A stretch of 64,000 nucleotides of DNA from an uncultured Oscillospiraceae bacterium (lineage in GTDB: Bacteria; Bacillota; Clostridia; Oscillospirales; Oscillospiraceae). The translations under genes and the position numbers were made by a program. Every line of letters starts with the position of its first letter. Within the stretch, counting starts at the first letter, position 1. The DNA lies in NCBI GenBank assembly GCA_934630985.1, contig CAKTXO010000001.1, positions 1 to 64,000 on the forward strand, written 5' to 3'. A model generated the notes under the pieces. It saw nothing but the letters and a program-made list of their open reading frames with translations, did not search any database and was not told the DNA's origin. Shown one piece after another: positions 56,634-64,000 of the stretch.

Positions 56634-58136
56634 TTATTTCTGAGGAAGGGGGAGGCCGAATCTGACGTTCATTTCCGGATCAGCCACGGGGGTGACGTGG
56701 ATCTGATGCCGGATCAGACCGTGGGAATACAGGGTTCCGGGGAGCCGCTCCAGCAGCTTCAGAGAATGGGGCCAGTTGTCCTCATTTTCCGGATCGGATA
56801 CATACTGGGGCACATGGAGCTCCACTTCGGTGAGCCCCTGGGCATCCGCCGTTTGCAGCTGGGCAATCAGGTCACGGCTGACGTCCGCGCAGATCGCCGG
56901 ACGGACACCGGCGAAATTAGATTCCAGGAAGGTTTCCGACCGGGTATCCACTCCGGACAGCAGGAAAACCGTGACAAGGGGCAGAGCCAGCATCAGCCTG
57001 GGATACCGGCTGACCAGAGCGGCGAGCATGAGCATTCCGCACAAATCCATCAGGAAGAACAGACCGAACAGATTTTCGCTGCGTCGGATGACGGTGGGAT
57101 CCACCGCGCTGGACAGCATCAGCAGATACACTCCGAAGGCCGCCGCGGCGATGAGCACGATGCCCAGACCAGGACAGGGAAGGGGCTCGCCCTTTTTCCG
57201 GGAAATCAAAGCGCAGACGCAGAAGGCAGCCACAATGAGAACAATGGCCAGCTGGTACAGCCGGTTCAGGTCGAGGAGAATTCTGGCTAAGTACTTACAG
57301 GAAAGGTACAGCTGGTAGTACGCAGGTGTGCTGCCCCCGGCCGATGCCGCTCGGCCGCCGCTGAGCTCAAACACCGCACTGATGAACCAAGCCACCAGCA
57401 CCAGAAGGGGAAAACCGTTCTCGGAGAGAATCCCCTTCCACTGCTTCGCTTTTCCATGGGCGATCAGACTCAGCAGCACCACGCTTCCGGCCCAGGCGGC
57501 CAGAATACCGCTGGCGGGCAGGTTGGAGAAAATGGCGAAATAGACCACAATGCAGAAGCAGCCCCTGGCGGCGGGCGCACCGGATTTTAGAAAATCTGCC
57601 ATCTTCGGATTGCAAATCAGACTCATGACGAGCGACGCGTTCAGCAGGGCGGGCAGCAGATAATTATAGTAGCAGTTCAGGTCAACACAGTAGAATAGGT
57701 ACTGATTGCCAAAATCCGCCCAGCGAAGAGCCAGAAAATGCGCAGTCAGAAACAAGGCCGTAACCACCGAGGCTGTCAGCCGGGACAGAGGGAAGCACCG
57801 GCGAAGAAGCCGGGAGAAGCACCACAGATAACCGGTGATGGAAAGACTTACGACCAAAGCGTGCATGAGGGTCTGGGCGGTGATGTAGTCTTTCGTCAGG
57901 GGCATGACCAGGTAGGCGGCGACGGTGGAAATGAAGGGGAAGATTACTTCCGGGAAGACCTTGGCCGGGTTCCATTCCCCCCAGACCGGGGTGGTAGCCC
58001 GGACGTAGGCCAGGTAGCTCCAGTCGTCGGCATCGAAGACCACTAGGACGTGGACTTTGGTAAACCAGACGAATAAAAAGGTGAAAATCGCCAGATAAAA
58101 CAGCCCGTGGCAGAGCTTTTTTTGTCTTTCGTTCAT
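56634..58136 (-). CDS. Large polytopic membrane protein, glycosyltransferase-like (function unknown)
   Basis: The 500-residue protein has about 11-12 hydrophobic helices starting at residue 10. An extracellular loop after the first helix contains VVFDADDWSYL, with acidic residues placed as in GT-C glycosyltransferases. The C-terminal 90 residues are soluble and end in NVRFGLPLPQK. GGAGG lies 5 bases before the ATG. It is divergent from a GtrB/GtrC-like pair and resembles clostridial membrane proteins encoded with such pairs. A role in transferring a lipid-linked sugar to a surface polymer is inferred. Confidence 0.75.
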   Translation of the reverse strand: MNERQKKLCHGLFYLAIFTFLFVWFTKVHVLVVFDADDWSYLAYVRATTPVWGEWNPAKVFPEVIFPFISTVAAYLVMPLTKDYITAQTLMHALVVSLSITGYLWCFSRLLRRCFPLSRLTASVVTALFLTAHFLALRWADFGNQYLFYCVDLNCYYNYLLPALLNASLVMSLICNPKMADFLKSGAPAARGCFCIVVYFAIFSNLPASGILAAWAGSVVLLSLIAHGKAKQWKGILSENGFPLLVLVAWFISAVFELSGGRAASAGGSTPAYYQLYLSCKYLARILLDLNRLYQLAIVLIVAAFCVCALISRKKGEPLPCPGLGIVLIAAAAFGVYLLMLSSAVDPTVIRRSENLFGLFFLMDLCGMLMLAALVSRYPRLMLALPLVTVFLLSGVDTRSETFLESNFAGVRPAICADVSRDLIAQLQTADAQGLTEVELHVPQYVSDPENEDNWPHSLKLLERLPGTLYSHGLIRHQIHVTPVADPEMNVRFGLPLPQK

Positions 58137-58165
58137 GGAAGCCTCCGATTTGTTTCGTTTTTCTT

Positions 58166-58194
58166 AGCATATAACACTTGTCTTTTTTTGTCAA
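58166..58194 (-). promoter_or_regulatory. Predicted promoter of the polytopic membrane protein gene
   Basis: On the minus strand a perfect TTGACA (58194-58189), 17 bases, TATGCT (58171-58166), 30 bases before the start codon. Confidence 0.7.
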
Positions 58195-58211
58195 GTCTGG
58201 GGCTTTTTCGG

Positions 58212-58240
58212 TTGCCAAAAAGGGATACACCATGTATAAT
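58212..58240 (+). promoter_or_regulatory. Predicted promoter of the GtrB-GtrC-like operon
   Basis: TTGCCA (58212-58217), 17 bases, perfect TATAAT (58235-58240). It is divergent from the neighbouring promoter. Confidence 0.7.
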
Positions 58241-58263
58241 AACGGCGAAAGGACGTGAGGCAG

Positions 58264-59220
58264 TTGGACAAAATCACCGTTGCGGTTCCCTGCTATAATG
58301 AGGAGCCGGTGCTGGAGCTGTTCTATAAGGAGATCACCGCCGTGGCAGAAACCATGCCCCAGGCGGAATTTGAGTTTTTATTCATTGACGACGGCTCCCG
58401 GGACGGGACGCTGAAAAAAATCCTGGAGTTGGCGGAACGGGACAGCCGGGTCAAATTCATTTCCTTCTCCCGGAATTTCGGCAAGGAAGCGGGAATTTAC
58501 GCAGGCCTGGAAAACGCCTCCGGGGACTATGTGGTCATCATGGACGCGGATTTGCAGGATCCTCCGGCTCTGCTTCCGGAAATGTGCCGGGCGGTGGCGC
58601 AGGAGGGCTACGACTGTGTGGGCTCCCGGCGGGTGACCCGGAAGGGCGAGCCGCCCATCCGTTCCTTCTTTGCACGGATGTTCTACCGGATTATCAATAA
58701 AATGTCTGATGCCCAGATTGTGGACGGAGCCCGGGATTTTCAGATGATGAACCGGCAGGTGGTGGAGGCCATCCTGTCCATGGGGGAGTACAACCGGTTC
58801 TCCAAGGGCATTTTCGGCTGGATTGGCTTCCGAAAGAAGTGGCTGGAATATGAGAACATCGAGCGGGCGGCAGGGGAGACCAAGTGGAGCTTCTGGAAGC
58901 TGTTCCTCTACGCCCTGGAGGGCATTGTGGCCTTTTCCACCATGCCCCTGGTGCTCTCTTCCGTGTTCGGTATTCTGTGCTGCGCTCTGGCCCTCATTAT
59001 GATCATTGTGGTTATCATCCGGACCCTGGTCTTCGGCGACCCCACTTCCGGCTGGCCGTCCCTGGTGTGCATCATGCTGCTGCTCAGCGGCATTCAGATG
59101 CTGGGCATCGGCGTGGTGGGTCAGTATCTGGCGAAAACCTACTTGGAAACCAAGCACCGACCTATTTACCTGACCCGGCTGACCAATATTGAGAAAAAAG
59201 CAAAGAAGGAGGAAGCCTGA
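58264..59220 (+). CDS. Polyisoprenyl-phosphate glycosyltransferase, GT2 family (GtrB-like)
   Basis: I chose the TTG at 58264 (MDKITVAVPCYNEE), because AAAGGA lies 10 bases upstream and family members begin this way; the GTG at 58255 is the alternative. The 318-residue protein has the GT2 domain with FLFIDDGSRDGT, DADLQDPP (DxD region) and GARDFQMMNR. Two C-terminal transmembrane helices lie near 225-265 and 270-300. It loads a sugar, commonly glucose, onto undecaprenyl phosphate at the inner face of the membrane. It shares the TGATG stop-start overlap with the next gene. Confidence 0.92.
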   Translation: MDKITVAVPCYNEEPVLELFYKEITAVAETMPQAEFEFLFIDDGSRDGTLKKILELAERDSRVKFISFSRNFGKEAGIYAGLENASGDYVVIMDADLQDPPALLPEMCRAVAQEGYDCVGSRRVTRKGEPPIRSFFARMFYRIINKMSDAQIVDGARDFQMMNRQVVEAILSMGEYNRFSKGIFGWIGFRKKWLEYENIERAAGETKWSFWKLFLYALEGIVAFSTMPLVLSSVFGILCCALALIMIIVVIIRTLVFGDPTSGWPSLVCIMLLLSGIQMLGIGVVGQYLAKTYLETKHRPIYLTRLTNIEKKAKKEEA

Positions 59221-60773
59221 TGGAGCAATTGACCCGGCCTATGGAAGACCGGAAACGGCAGCTGCTTTTCTGCCTGGCCTGTGTATTCATCTGGGGTCTG
59301 GCGGCACATGCCTATGGATTCCTGCACAGCAGCTTTTCCCACGACTCCTTGTTTGAATTCAATGGTGACGGCCTGAGCAACCGGATTCGTATCAGCAACG
59401 GACGGTTTATCTCTCCTGTGTGCCGGTGGATTTTCCGGACGAATATGACCCTTCCCTGGCTGGTGGGGGTGCTGGGACTGCTGTGGATCGGCCTTTCAGC
59501 CTATCTGATTCTTCGCTTGCTCCGGCTGAAAACCCCGGCGGCCGCCATCCTGGTTTCTGGCTTTCTGACGGCCAACCTGACGGTATCCGCCACGGCGGCT
59601 ACCTTCCTCCACGATTTTGACTGCGATATGCTGGCACTGCTGACAGCGGTGGGGGCGGTGTACTGCTGGAATCGGGGCAAGTGGGGGTTCCTGCCCGGTG
59701 CGGAGCTGGTGACGCTGTCCTTGGGGCTATATCAGAGCTACATCTGCGTGAGCATCGTGCTCATTCTCTTCGTGTGCATCACGGCGCTTCTGGACGGGGA
59801 GAAGGCCAAAAATGTGATTTTCAAGGGTCTTCGGGCCTGTGCCATGCTCCTGCTGGGCGGAATCATCTACTATGTGCTCATGAAGCTGGTGGTGCGGCTC
59901 AGCGGCATTCAGATGCTCTCCAACGTCTACAATTCCCTGGACAGGCCTGCCAAGCTGCTGGAGGCCAGCTGGTTTGATATCCGCTATGTGTTCAAGGCCA
60001 CCTACCGGCAGTATTTTGAGCGGATTATTCAGGTGCTGTCTCCCTTCCCGGCGGTGACCCAGGGGGCAACGGCGGCGCTCCTGGCGGTCAGCGGCCTTGC
60101 CTTGATCGCGGAGATGCTGTCTTCCAAAGTAGGCTGGCCGGAAAAGCTGCTGGTGCTGGTTCTGGCGGCTCTCGTGCCCTTCGGCGGTAATCTGATGCAC
60201 TTTGTGACCATGGGCAGTGCCGACCATGAGCTGATGGTCTATTCTTATTGGCTGATTTATCTGCTGCCTCTGCTGCTTTTGCCCCGGCTTCCTTGGGACA
60301 AGCTGGCAAAACCCATTTTTTGGGTCAAACCCATTTGCGCCGGGCTCATCGTTGTGCTCATCTGCGCCCAGGTGCAGGTGGCGAACGTACTGTATCTGAA
60401 AAAGGACTTGGAGCAGGATGCCTACCTGTCCGTCATGACCCGGGTGGTCTACCGGATGGAGGAAACTGAGGGCTACGTCCCCGGGGAAACCCCGGTGGTG
60501 ATGGTGGGGCTTCCTCAGCAGCTGAACGATACCATCCCCGGTTTCGAGGCTTACCGCAAGCCCAACGGCATGTGGATGACGGACGTGCTCAACTATGGGG
60601 ATTCCGGCCACTGGGCGGCCTATTTCAAGTACATTCTGCTGAACCCGGCGAAAATCGTCAGCGGCAGCAAAATGACCAGCGATCCCCGGGTTCAGGCTCT
60701 GCCCTGCTACCCGGCTCAGGGCTGCACCGCCATCATCGACGGCACCCTGTTCGTCAAGCTCAGCGAGTCATAA
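59220..60773 (+). CDS. GtrC-like polytopic glucosyltransferase (glucosyl transferase II family)
   Basis: The 517-residue membrane protein has about 10 hydrophobic helices. The first periplasmic-side loop contains FSHDSLFEFNGDG and ISNGRFISPVCRW, features of the GtrII family, with acidic catalytic candidates. The Asp pair in FLHDFDCDM follows. The soluble C-terminus ends in FVKLSES. It overlaps the GtrB-like gene by 1 base. Such pairs add glucosyl branches to surface polymers outside the membrane. No flippase of the GtrA type is seen here. Confidence 0.85.
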   Translation: MEQLTRPMEDRKRQLLFCLACVFIWGLAAHAYGFLHSSFSHDSLFEFNGDGLSNRIRISNGRFISPVCRWIFRTNMTLPWLVGVLGLLWIGLSAYLILRLLRLKTPAAAILVSGFLTANLTVSATAATFLHDFDCDMLALLTAVGAVYCWNRGKWGFLPGAELVTLSLGLYQSYICVSIVLILFVCITALLDGEKAKNVIFKGLRACAMLLLGGIIYYVLMKLVVRLSGIQMLSNVYNSLDRPAKLLEASWFDIRYVFKATYRQYFERIIQVLSPFPAVTQGATAALLAVSGLALIAEMLSSKVGWPEKLLVLVLAALVPFGGNLMHFVTMGSADHELMVYSYWLIYLLPLLLLPRLPWDKLAKPIFWVKPICAGLIVVLICAQVQVANVLYLKKDLEQDAYLSVMTRVVYRMEETEGYVPGETPVVMVGLPQQLNDTIPGFEAYRKPNGMWMTDVLNYGDSGHWAAYFKYILLNPAKIVSGSKMTSDPRVQALPCYPAQGCTAIIDGTLFVKLSES

Positions 60774-60819
60774 GAGGGGAAACTGGGAATTCAACAAAAA
60801 GCAGGAATTTGAAACTAAG

Positions 60820-61132
60820 GCGGTCATTGCGAGGCAGTGTGCACACTGCCGTGGCAATCCGTCTCCCCCCCCTTGGCTCCCCCGCTGGGGGAGCTGGCGG
60901 CGAAGCCGACTGAGAGGGTAAAAATCACCCTCTCCGCCTCCGGCACCTCTCCCATAGGGAGAGGCAAGTGGCCCTCATCCGCCCGCTGCGGCGGGCACCT
61001 TCCCCGCGGGGGAAGGCAGGGGGGCACGGATTGCCACACCAGTTTGCGCTATATTAAGGTATGACTGCCACCGGCAGTCATTGAGATTTTAGATTTGCTG
61101 CGCGGAGCACTGCTGGTTCGCAATGACGTCGT
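60820..61132. repeat. Long-palindrome intergenic element, copy C, carrying a nested repeat
   Basis: The outer arms match copy A in inverted orientation: GTCATTGCGAGGCAGTG at the left and CTGGTTCGCAATGAC at the right, with the TGACTGCC-ACC-GGCAGTCA hairpin (61062-61080) and a CTGCGCGGAGCACTG segment. Between about 60863 and 61020 lies a second, GC-rich repeat made of hairpins (GGCTCCCCCGCTGGGGGAGC, CACCTCTCCCATAGGGAGAGG and CCTTCCCCGCGGGGGAAGG). It occupies the gene-free region 60774-61158. Confidence 0.8.
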
Positions 61133-61158
61133 ATTTTGTGAGAATGGTTCGAAGATAA

Positions 61159-61197
61159 GAAGGCACCCGCAGATTGGAAAATCTGCGGGTGCCTTGT
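61159..61197 (-). terminator. Terminator of the YebC-family gene
   Basis: AAGGCACCCGCAGATT and its complement flank GGAA, 12 bases beyond the stop codon; on the minus strand it is followed by CTTATCTT. Confidence 0.8.
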
Positions 61198-61208
61198 GTA
61201 TTTTTGAA

Positions 61209-61937
61209 TTACTCTTCCCAGTTATGCCAGACGTTTTGCACGTCGTCGTCGTCCTCCATGATGTCCAGCAGCTTCTCCATCTGGGAAATCTGCTCCTCGG
61301 ACTCCAGCTTCTGATAGTTCTGGGGAACCATCTCGATCTGGGCGGAGACGAAGGTGTAGCCCTTGGCACTGAGGGCATCGGCCACGGCGTTGAAGTCGTC
61401 GGGGTCGGTGTAGACGGTGAACATATCGTCCTCGGCCTCAAAGTCGTCGGCACCGCAGTCCATGGCATCCATCATCACGGCGTCCTCTTCCAGCTCCCCT
61501 TCGGAGTTGTCGATGACCAGCACGCCCTTCTTGTCAAAGGACCAGCTGACGCAGCCGGTGGCACCCAGGTTGCCGCCGAACTTGTCGAAGTGGTGGCGCA
61601 TGGAGCCGGCGGTCCGGTTCCGATTGTCGGTCATGGTCTCCACGATGACGGCCACGCCACCGGGGCCGTAGCCTTCGTAGGTGATGGTTTCGTAGTTGTC
61701 CCCACCGGCACCGGCAGCCTTCTCCAGGCACCGCTTGATGTTGTCGTTGGGCATGTTGGCGGCCTTGGCCTTGGTGATGACGGTTGCCAGCCGGGAGTTG
61801 TAGGCGGGATCGGCGCTGCCGCCCTCCTTCACCGCCACGATCAGCTCCTTGGCGATCTTAGTGAAGGCAGCCGCGCGCTTGGCATCCTGCGCGCCCTTGG
61901 TTTTCTGAATGTTATGCCATTTGGAATGTCCGGACAT
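61209..61937 (-). CDS. YebC/PmpR-family regulatory protein
   Basis: The 242-residue protein starts MSGHSKWHNIQKTKGAQDAKR, the family hallmark, and contains NMPNDNIKRCLEKA, YEGYGPGGVAVIVE and CVSWSFDKKGV. Full length and all three YebC domains are present. AAAGGG lies 9 bases before the ATG. Members bind DNA or help translation of proline-rich sequences (TACO1-like); which applies here cannot be told from sequence. Confidence 0.96.
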   Translation of the reverse strand: MSGHSKWHNIQKTKGAQDAKRAAAFTKIAKELIVAVKEGGSADPAYNSRLATVITKAKAANMPNDNIKRCLEKAAGAGGDNYETITYEGYGPGGVAVIVETMTDNRNRTAGSMRHHFDKFGGNLGATGCVSWSFDKKGVLVIDNSEGELEEDAVMMDAMDCGADDFEAEDDMFTVYTDPDDFNAVADALSAKGYTFVSAQIEMVPQNYQKLESEEQISQMEKLLDIMEDDDDVQNVWHNWEE

Positions 61938-62016
61938 TGTATCTCTACCCTTTCTGGTTAATTTATGAAAATAGCTTACCTATTTTAACAGAACAAAATG
62001 AAAAAATCAACCCACT

Positions 62017-62808
62017 TCAGAAGAATTTCATGCAGTCGGCGTGGGTTTCGGAGATTTTTACGGTGACAGCCGGAAAAGCTGCCCCGATTTTCTCCGCCAG
62101 CAGGGAAACCACCGGATTTTCCGTGGGGAAATGCCCGGCATCGATGAGGGTCAGACCCGCATCCCGGGCATCCCAGAACTGATTGTATTTGGCGTCGGCG
62201 GTGACCAGGGTGTCGCATCCGGCGTGCAACGCGTCCTGCCATTCACTGGCGCAGGCTCCGCCGCCCACAGCCACCCGATGTACGGGCTTGCCGCCATCGG
62301 CATAGCGAAGACCCTGGCAGTGCAGGGCGTTTTTTACCCGTGGCAGAAATTCGGAAAGGGGCTGACACTCCACCGTGCCCATCCGCAGAAGCCCCCATTC
62401 CCGGCCCAGTTCGTCGGTGCCCATGGGGTCAATGACCCGGACATCCCGTAAACCCAAAGCGGCGGCCAGACAGTCGTTGACCCCGCCGGGGGCGCAGTCC
62501 AGGTTGGTGTGGGCGTTGACGGCGCTGATGCCGCTGGCGCATAGCAGCTGGATGGAACGACCCAGGGCGGTTTCGTCGGTGACGGCCTTGAGAGGATTGA
62601 AAATCAGGGGATGATGGGTGACGATCAGCTCCGCCCCCCATTCCTTTGCTTCCCGGCAGACCCCTTCAAAGGGGTCGAGAGCCACCAGTACCTTCGTCAC
62701 CGGGCGGCTTTTTCCGCCGCACAGCAGCCCCACATTGTCCCAGTCCATCTTCATGGAGCGGGGAGCCAGGGTTTCCAGATAGTCCAGAATATTGCCAACG
62801 GTTGTCAT
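62017..62808 (-). CDS. Nif3-like dinuclear metal centre hexameric protein
   Basis: The ATG at 62808 has GGAGG 7 bases upstream and forms an ATGA overlap with the trmK stop. The 263-residue protein has the family motifs: WDNVGLLCG, VTHHPLIF (two metal-binding His), NAHTNLDCAPGGVND, and near the end DAGHFPTE with His and Glu ligands. Family members bind two metal ions as hexameric rings; GTP cyclohydrolase I type 2 activity is reported for some relatives. It is commonly found next to trmK in Firmicutes. Confidence 0.95.
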   Translation of the reverse strand: MTTVGNILDYLETLAPRSMKMDWDNVGLLCGGKSRPVTKVLVALDPFEGVCREAKEWGAELIVTHHPLIFNPLKAVTDETALGRSIQLLCASGISAVNAHTNLDCAPGGVNDCLAAALGLRDVRVIDPMGTDELGREWGLLRMGTVECQPLSEFLPRVKNALHCQGLRYADGGKPVHRVAVGGGACASEWQDALHAGCDTLVTADAKYNQFWDARDAGLTLIDAGHFPTENPVVSLLAEKIGAAFPAVTVKISETHADCMKFF

Positions 62809-63464
62809 GTGTTTTCCTCCAATTCCGTAAGAGCCTGACAAATTTCGTCCTCCGGCCGGTGCTCAGCCGCAAGTCGCAGCAAATCCAGCACCCACCGGCG
62901 GTATTCCGCCGCCTCCGGGGCATTGCAGCGCGCCAGAGCCGGGGAGAAGTGACACTGCCCGGCGGTGAGCTTGGTCGCCGCCGGGTTCCACAGCACCTCC
63001 ATCACCGTGTAGAGAAACCGCCCGTCCCGGAGGGCAGTCTCCTGAGCGATTTTCCAGCCGGTATCGCTTAAGTATCGCCGCAGGGTTGGGGTTTTGCTCT
63101 GGCATTGGAGAATCAGCCGATAGACGCCGCTCCGAAGCCAGGGGGCGGCTTCCAGGATGGAGATCATGGTATCCGCCCCCATGCCAGCGCAGATGAGCAC
63201 GTCAAAATCCCGGGGAAGCCCCTGAACCCCATCGCACAGGAAAAAGTCGATTTTTTCGGACACACCGAAATGGGCAGCGTTCCGCCGGGCACTGCCCAGC
63301 GGCCCCTCCCGGACATCGGAGGCGTAGACGTGCCCGGCCACACCGGATTGGAGCAGATGGAGGCTCAGATAGCCGTGGTCACAGCCTACGTCCGCCACCC
63401 GCTCGCCGGGGCGGACAAAGGCGGCACAGGCCAAAAGCCGGGAAGATAAGGGAACGTTCGTCAT
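62805..63464 (-). CDS. trmK: tRNA (adenine(22)-N(1))-methyltransferase
   Basis: The 219-residue class I SAM methyltransferase begins MTNVPLSSRLLACAAFVRPGE, then motif I VADVGCDHGYLSLHL, YASDVREGPLGSARRN and CAGMGADTMISIL, all typical of TrmK. GGAGG lies 5 bases before the ATG. It methylates N1 of A22 in tRNA. It is translationally coupled to the Nif3-like gene. Confidence 0.94.
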   Translation of the reverse strand: MTNVPLSSRLLACAAFVRPGERVADVGCDHGYLSLHLLQSGVAGHVYASDVREGPLGSARRNAAHFGVSEKIDFFLCDGVQGLPRDFDVLICAGMGADTMISILEAAPWLRSGVYRLILQCQSKTPTLRRYLSDTGWKIAQETALRDGRFLYTVMEVLWNPAATKLTAGQCHFSPALARCNAPEAAEYRRWVLDLLRLAAEHRPEDEICQALTELEENT

Positions 63465-63474
63465 AATTTCCTCC

Positions 63475-63506
63475 GAAAAAACGGGAGCGGCTCAGCCGCT
63501 CCCGTC
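63475..63506 (-). terminator. Terminator of the DUF1858 gene
   Basis: On the minus strand ACGGGAGCGGC and GCCGCTCCCGT pair around TGA and are followed by TTTTTT. Confidence 0.9.
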
Positions 63507-63517
63507 CAAGAATTCAC

Positions 63518-63751
63518 TTAAACCTTTTTCTCGGCCTCGGCAGCCTCGTAGGCCTCCAGGAACTGGTTCAGCTGAGCCAGGAAGGGCTCGCAGTCCACGC
63601 CGTGAACCATGCAGGCTTCTTCCACGGTCTCGCCCCGGGAAGAGGGGCAGCCCAGGCAGTGCATACCGATGGCAAAGAACAGGGGAGCGGCCTGGGGCGC
63701 AATGTCCAGAACGTCGCCGATAATGGTATTTTTCTCAATCTTAACAGCCAT
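63518..63751 (-). CDS. DUF1858 domain-containing protein
   Basis: The 77-residue protein has the DUF1858 pattern: an N-terminal IGDVLDIAPQAAPLFFAIGMHCLGC, then SRGETVEEACMVHGVD. CLGC and the later Cys could hold a metal or disulfide. AAAGGAGG precedes the ATG by 8 bases. Related domains occur fused to or beside redox and hybrid-cluster proteins; the function is not established. A small acidic tail follows. Confidence 0.93.
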   Translation of the reverse strand: MAVKIEKNTIIGDVLDIAPQAAPLFFAIGMHCLGCPSSRGETVEEACMVHGVDCEPFLAQLNQFLEAYEAAEAEKKV

Positions 63752-63780
63752 GAAAATGACCTCCTTTTATTTCTGCGCAT

Positions 63781-63809
63781 ATTATAACCGTTCGTGCCGA
63801 AAAAAACAA
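63781..63809 (-). promoter_or_regulatory. Predicted promoter of the DUF1858 gene
   Basis: On the minus strand TTGTTT (63809-63804), 17 bases, perfect TATAAT (63786-63781), 30 bases before the start codon. Confidence 0.7.
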
Positions 63810-63846
63810 GAGGCAATTGCGGATTTTCCCGTGCCGGTGGGATTCC

Positions 63847-63875
63847 TTGACTTTCCACTTCTTTTTGCGTATAAT
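63847..63875 (+). promoter_or_regulatory. Predicted promoter of the topoisomerase gene
   Basis: TTGACT (63847-63852), 17 bases, perfect TATAAT (63870-63875), 43 bases before the start codon. Confidence 0.8.
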
Positions 63876-63917
63876 ATACTGGATTTATTATGGAATGCTT
63901 AGGCAGGTTATGAAATT

Positions 63918-64000
63918 ATGGCAAAAAAACAGGAACAGTACGGAAATTCCAGCATCTCCATGCTCAAGGGCGAGGATCGGGTGCGCAAGCGTCCCGCGGT
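63918..64000 (+). CDS. Type IIA DNA topoisomerase subunit B (GyrB/ParE), N-terminal fragment
   Basis: The visible 27 codons read MAKKQEQYGNSSISMLKG then EDRVRKRPAV, the start of the GHKL ATPase domain of clostridial topoisomerase B subunits. The gene runs off the window. The subunit hydrolyses ATP to drive strand passage with its A partner. GyrB and ParE cannot be told apart from this fragment. Confidence 0.85.
   Translation, partial: MAKKQEQYGNSSISMLKGEDRVRKRPA

Overview
The window looks like a chromosomal segment of a gut-type clostridium, probably Oscillospiraceae or a close relative. The evidence is a GC-rich Gram-positive gene set with strong GGAGG ribosome binding sites, a sialic-acid catabolic operon, DUF362, DUF1858, TrmK and Nif3 genes in typical clostridial arrangement, the start of a type IIA topoisomerase B subunit at the right edge, and long palindromic intergenic repeats of a kind common in these genomes. 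The family assignment is inference; no rRNA or other species marker is present.

Left edge (1-9.4 kb): the 3' end of a relaxase-like mobilisation gene lies tail to tail with a seven-gene minus-strand operon for sialic-acid-type amino sugars. In transcription order it holds two ABC permeases, a sugar-binding lipoprotein, a D-2-hydroxyacid dehydrogenase, an N-acetylneuraminate lyase homologue, NanE and a ROK kinase. A divergent RpiR-family regulator and an SGNH esterase lie on the other side of a shared promoter region that carries a candidate operator. There is no transporter ATPase, so a shared one encoded elsewhere is likely. Import, possible de-O-acetylation, lyase cleavage, kinase and epimerase steps form a coherent route to GlcNAc-6-P.

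Centre (9.5-40.3 kb): initiator tRNA-fMet, then a membrane-anchored TPR protein and, 39 bases later on the same strand, one uninterrupted 28.5-kb gene for a secreted protein of 9,486 residues (about 1 MDa). The giant has a signal peptide, RTX-like glycine/aspartate repeats, long solenoid-type repeats, InlB-like beta modules, a helical insert, a tandem duplication, repeated SIG motifs and a coiled coil. I see no sortase, SLH or membrane anchor. This is the most striking feature of the window.

Right part (40.3-64 kb): a response regulator / histidine kinase / lipoprotein module bracketed by identical 77-bp direct repeats; a repeat-rich scar zone with a broken ABC transporter; a patatin-like lipase; DUF362 and rhodanese genes; a polyprenyl-phosphate sugar transferase; PHP phosphatase plus MutY; tRNA-Arg followed by tRNA-derived repeats; two lipoproteins; an integrase remnant beside tRNA-Trp and a tRNA with anticodon CAT; a surface-glycan set (acetyltransferase, GtrB-like and GtrC-like proteins, a large membrane protein); then housekeeping genes (YebC, Nif3-like, TrmK, DUF1858, topoisomerase B).

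Intergenic DNA is unusually rich in palindromic repeats: three copies of one long-palindrome element, two copies of another, and many short hairpins built around GCC-AGT-GGC or CCAGT cores. Most large minus-strand reading frames inside the giant gene are shadows caused by its codon use. All calls come from reading the sequence; no database search was run.
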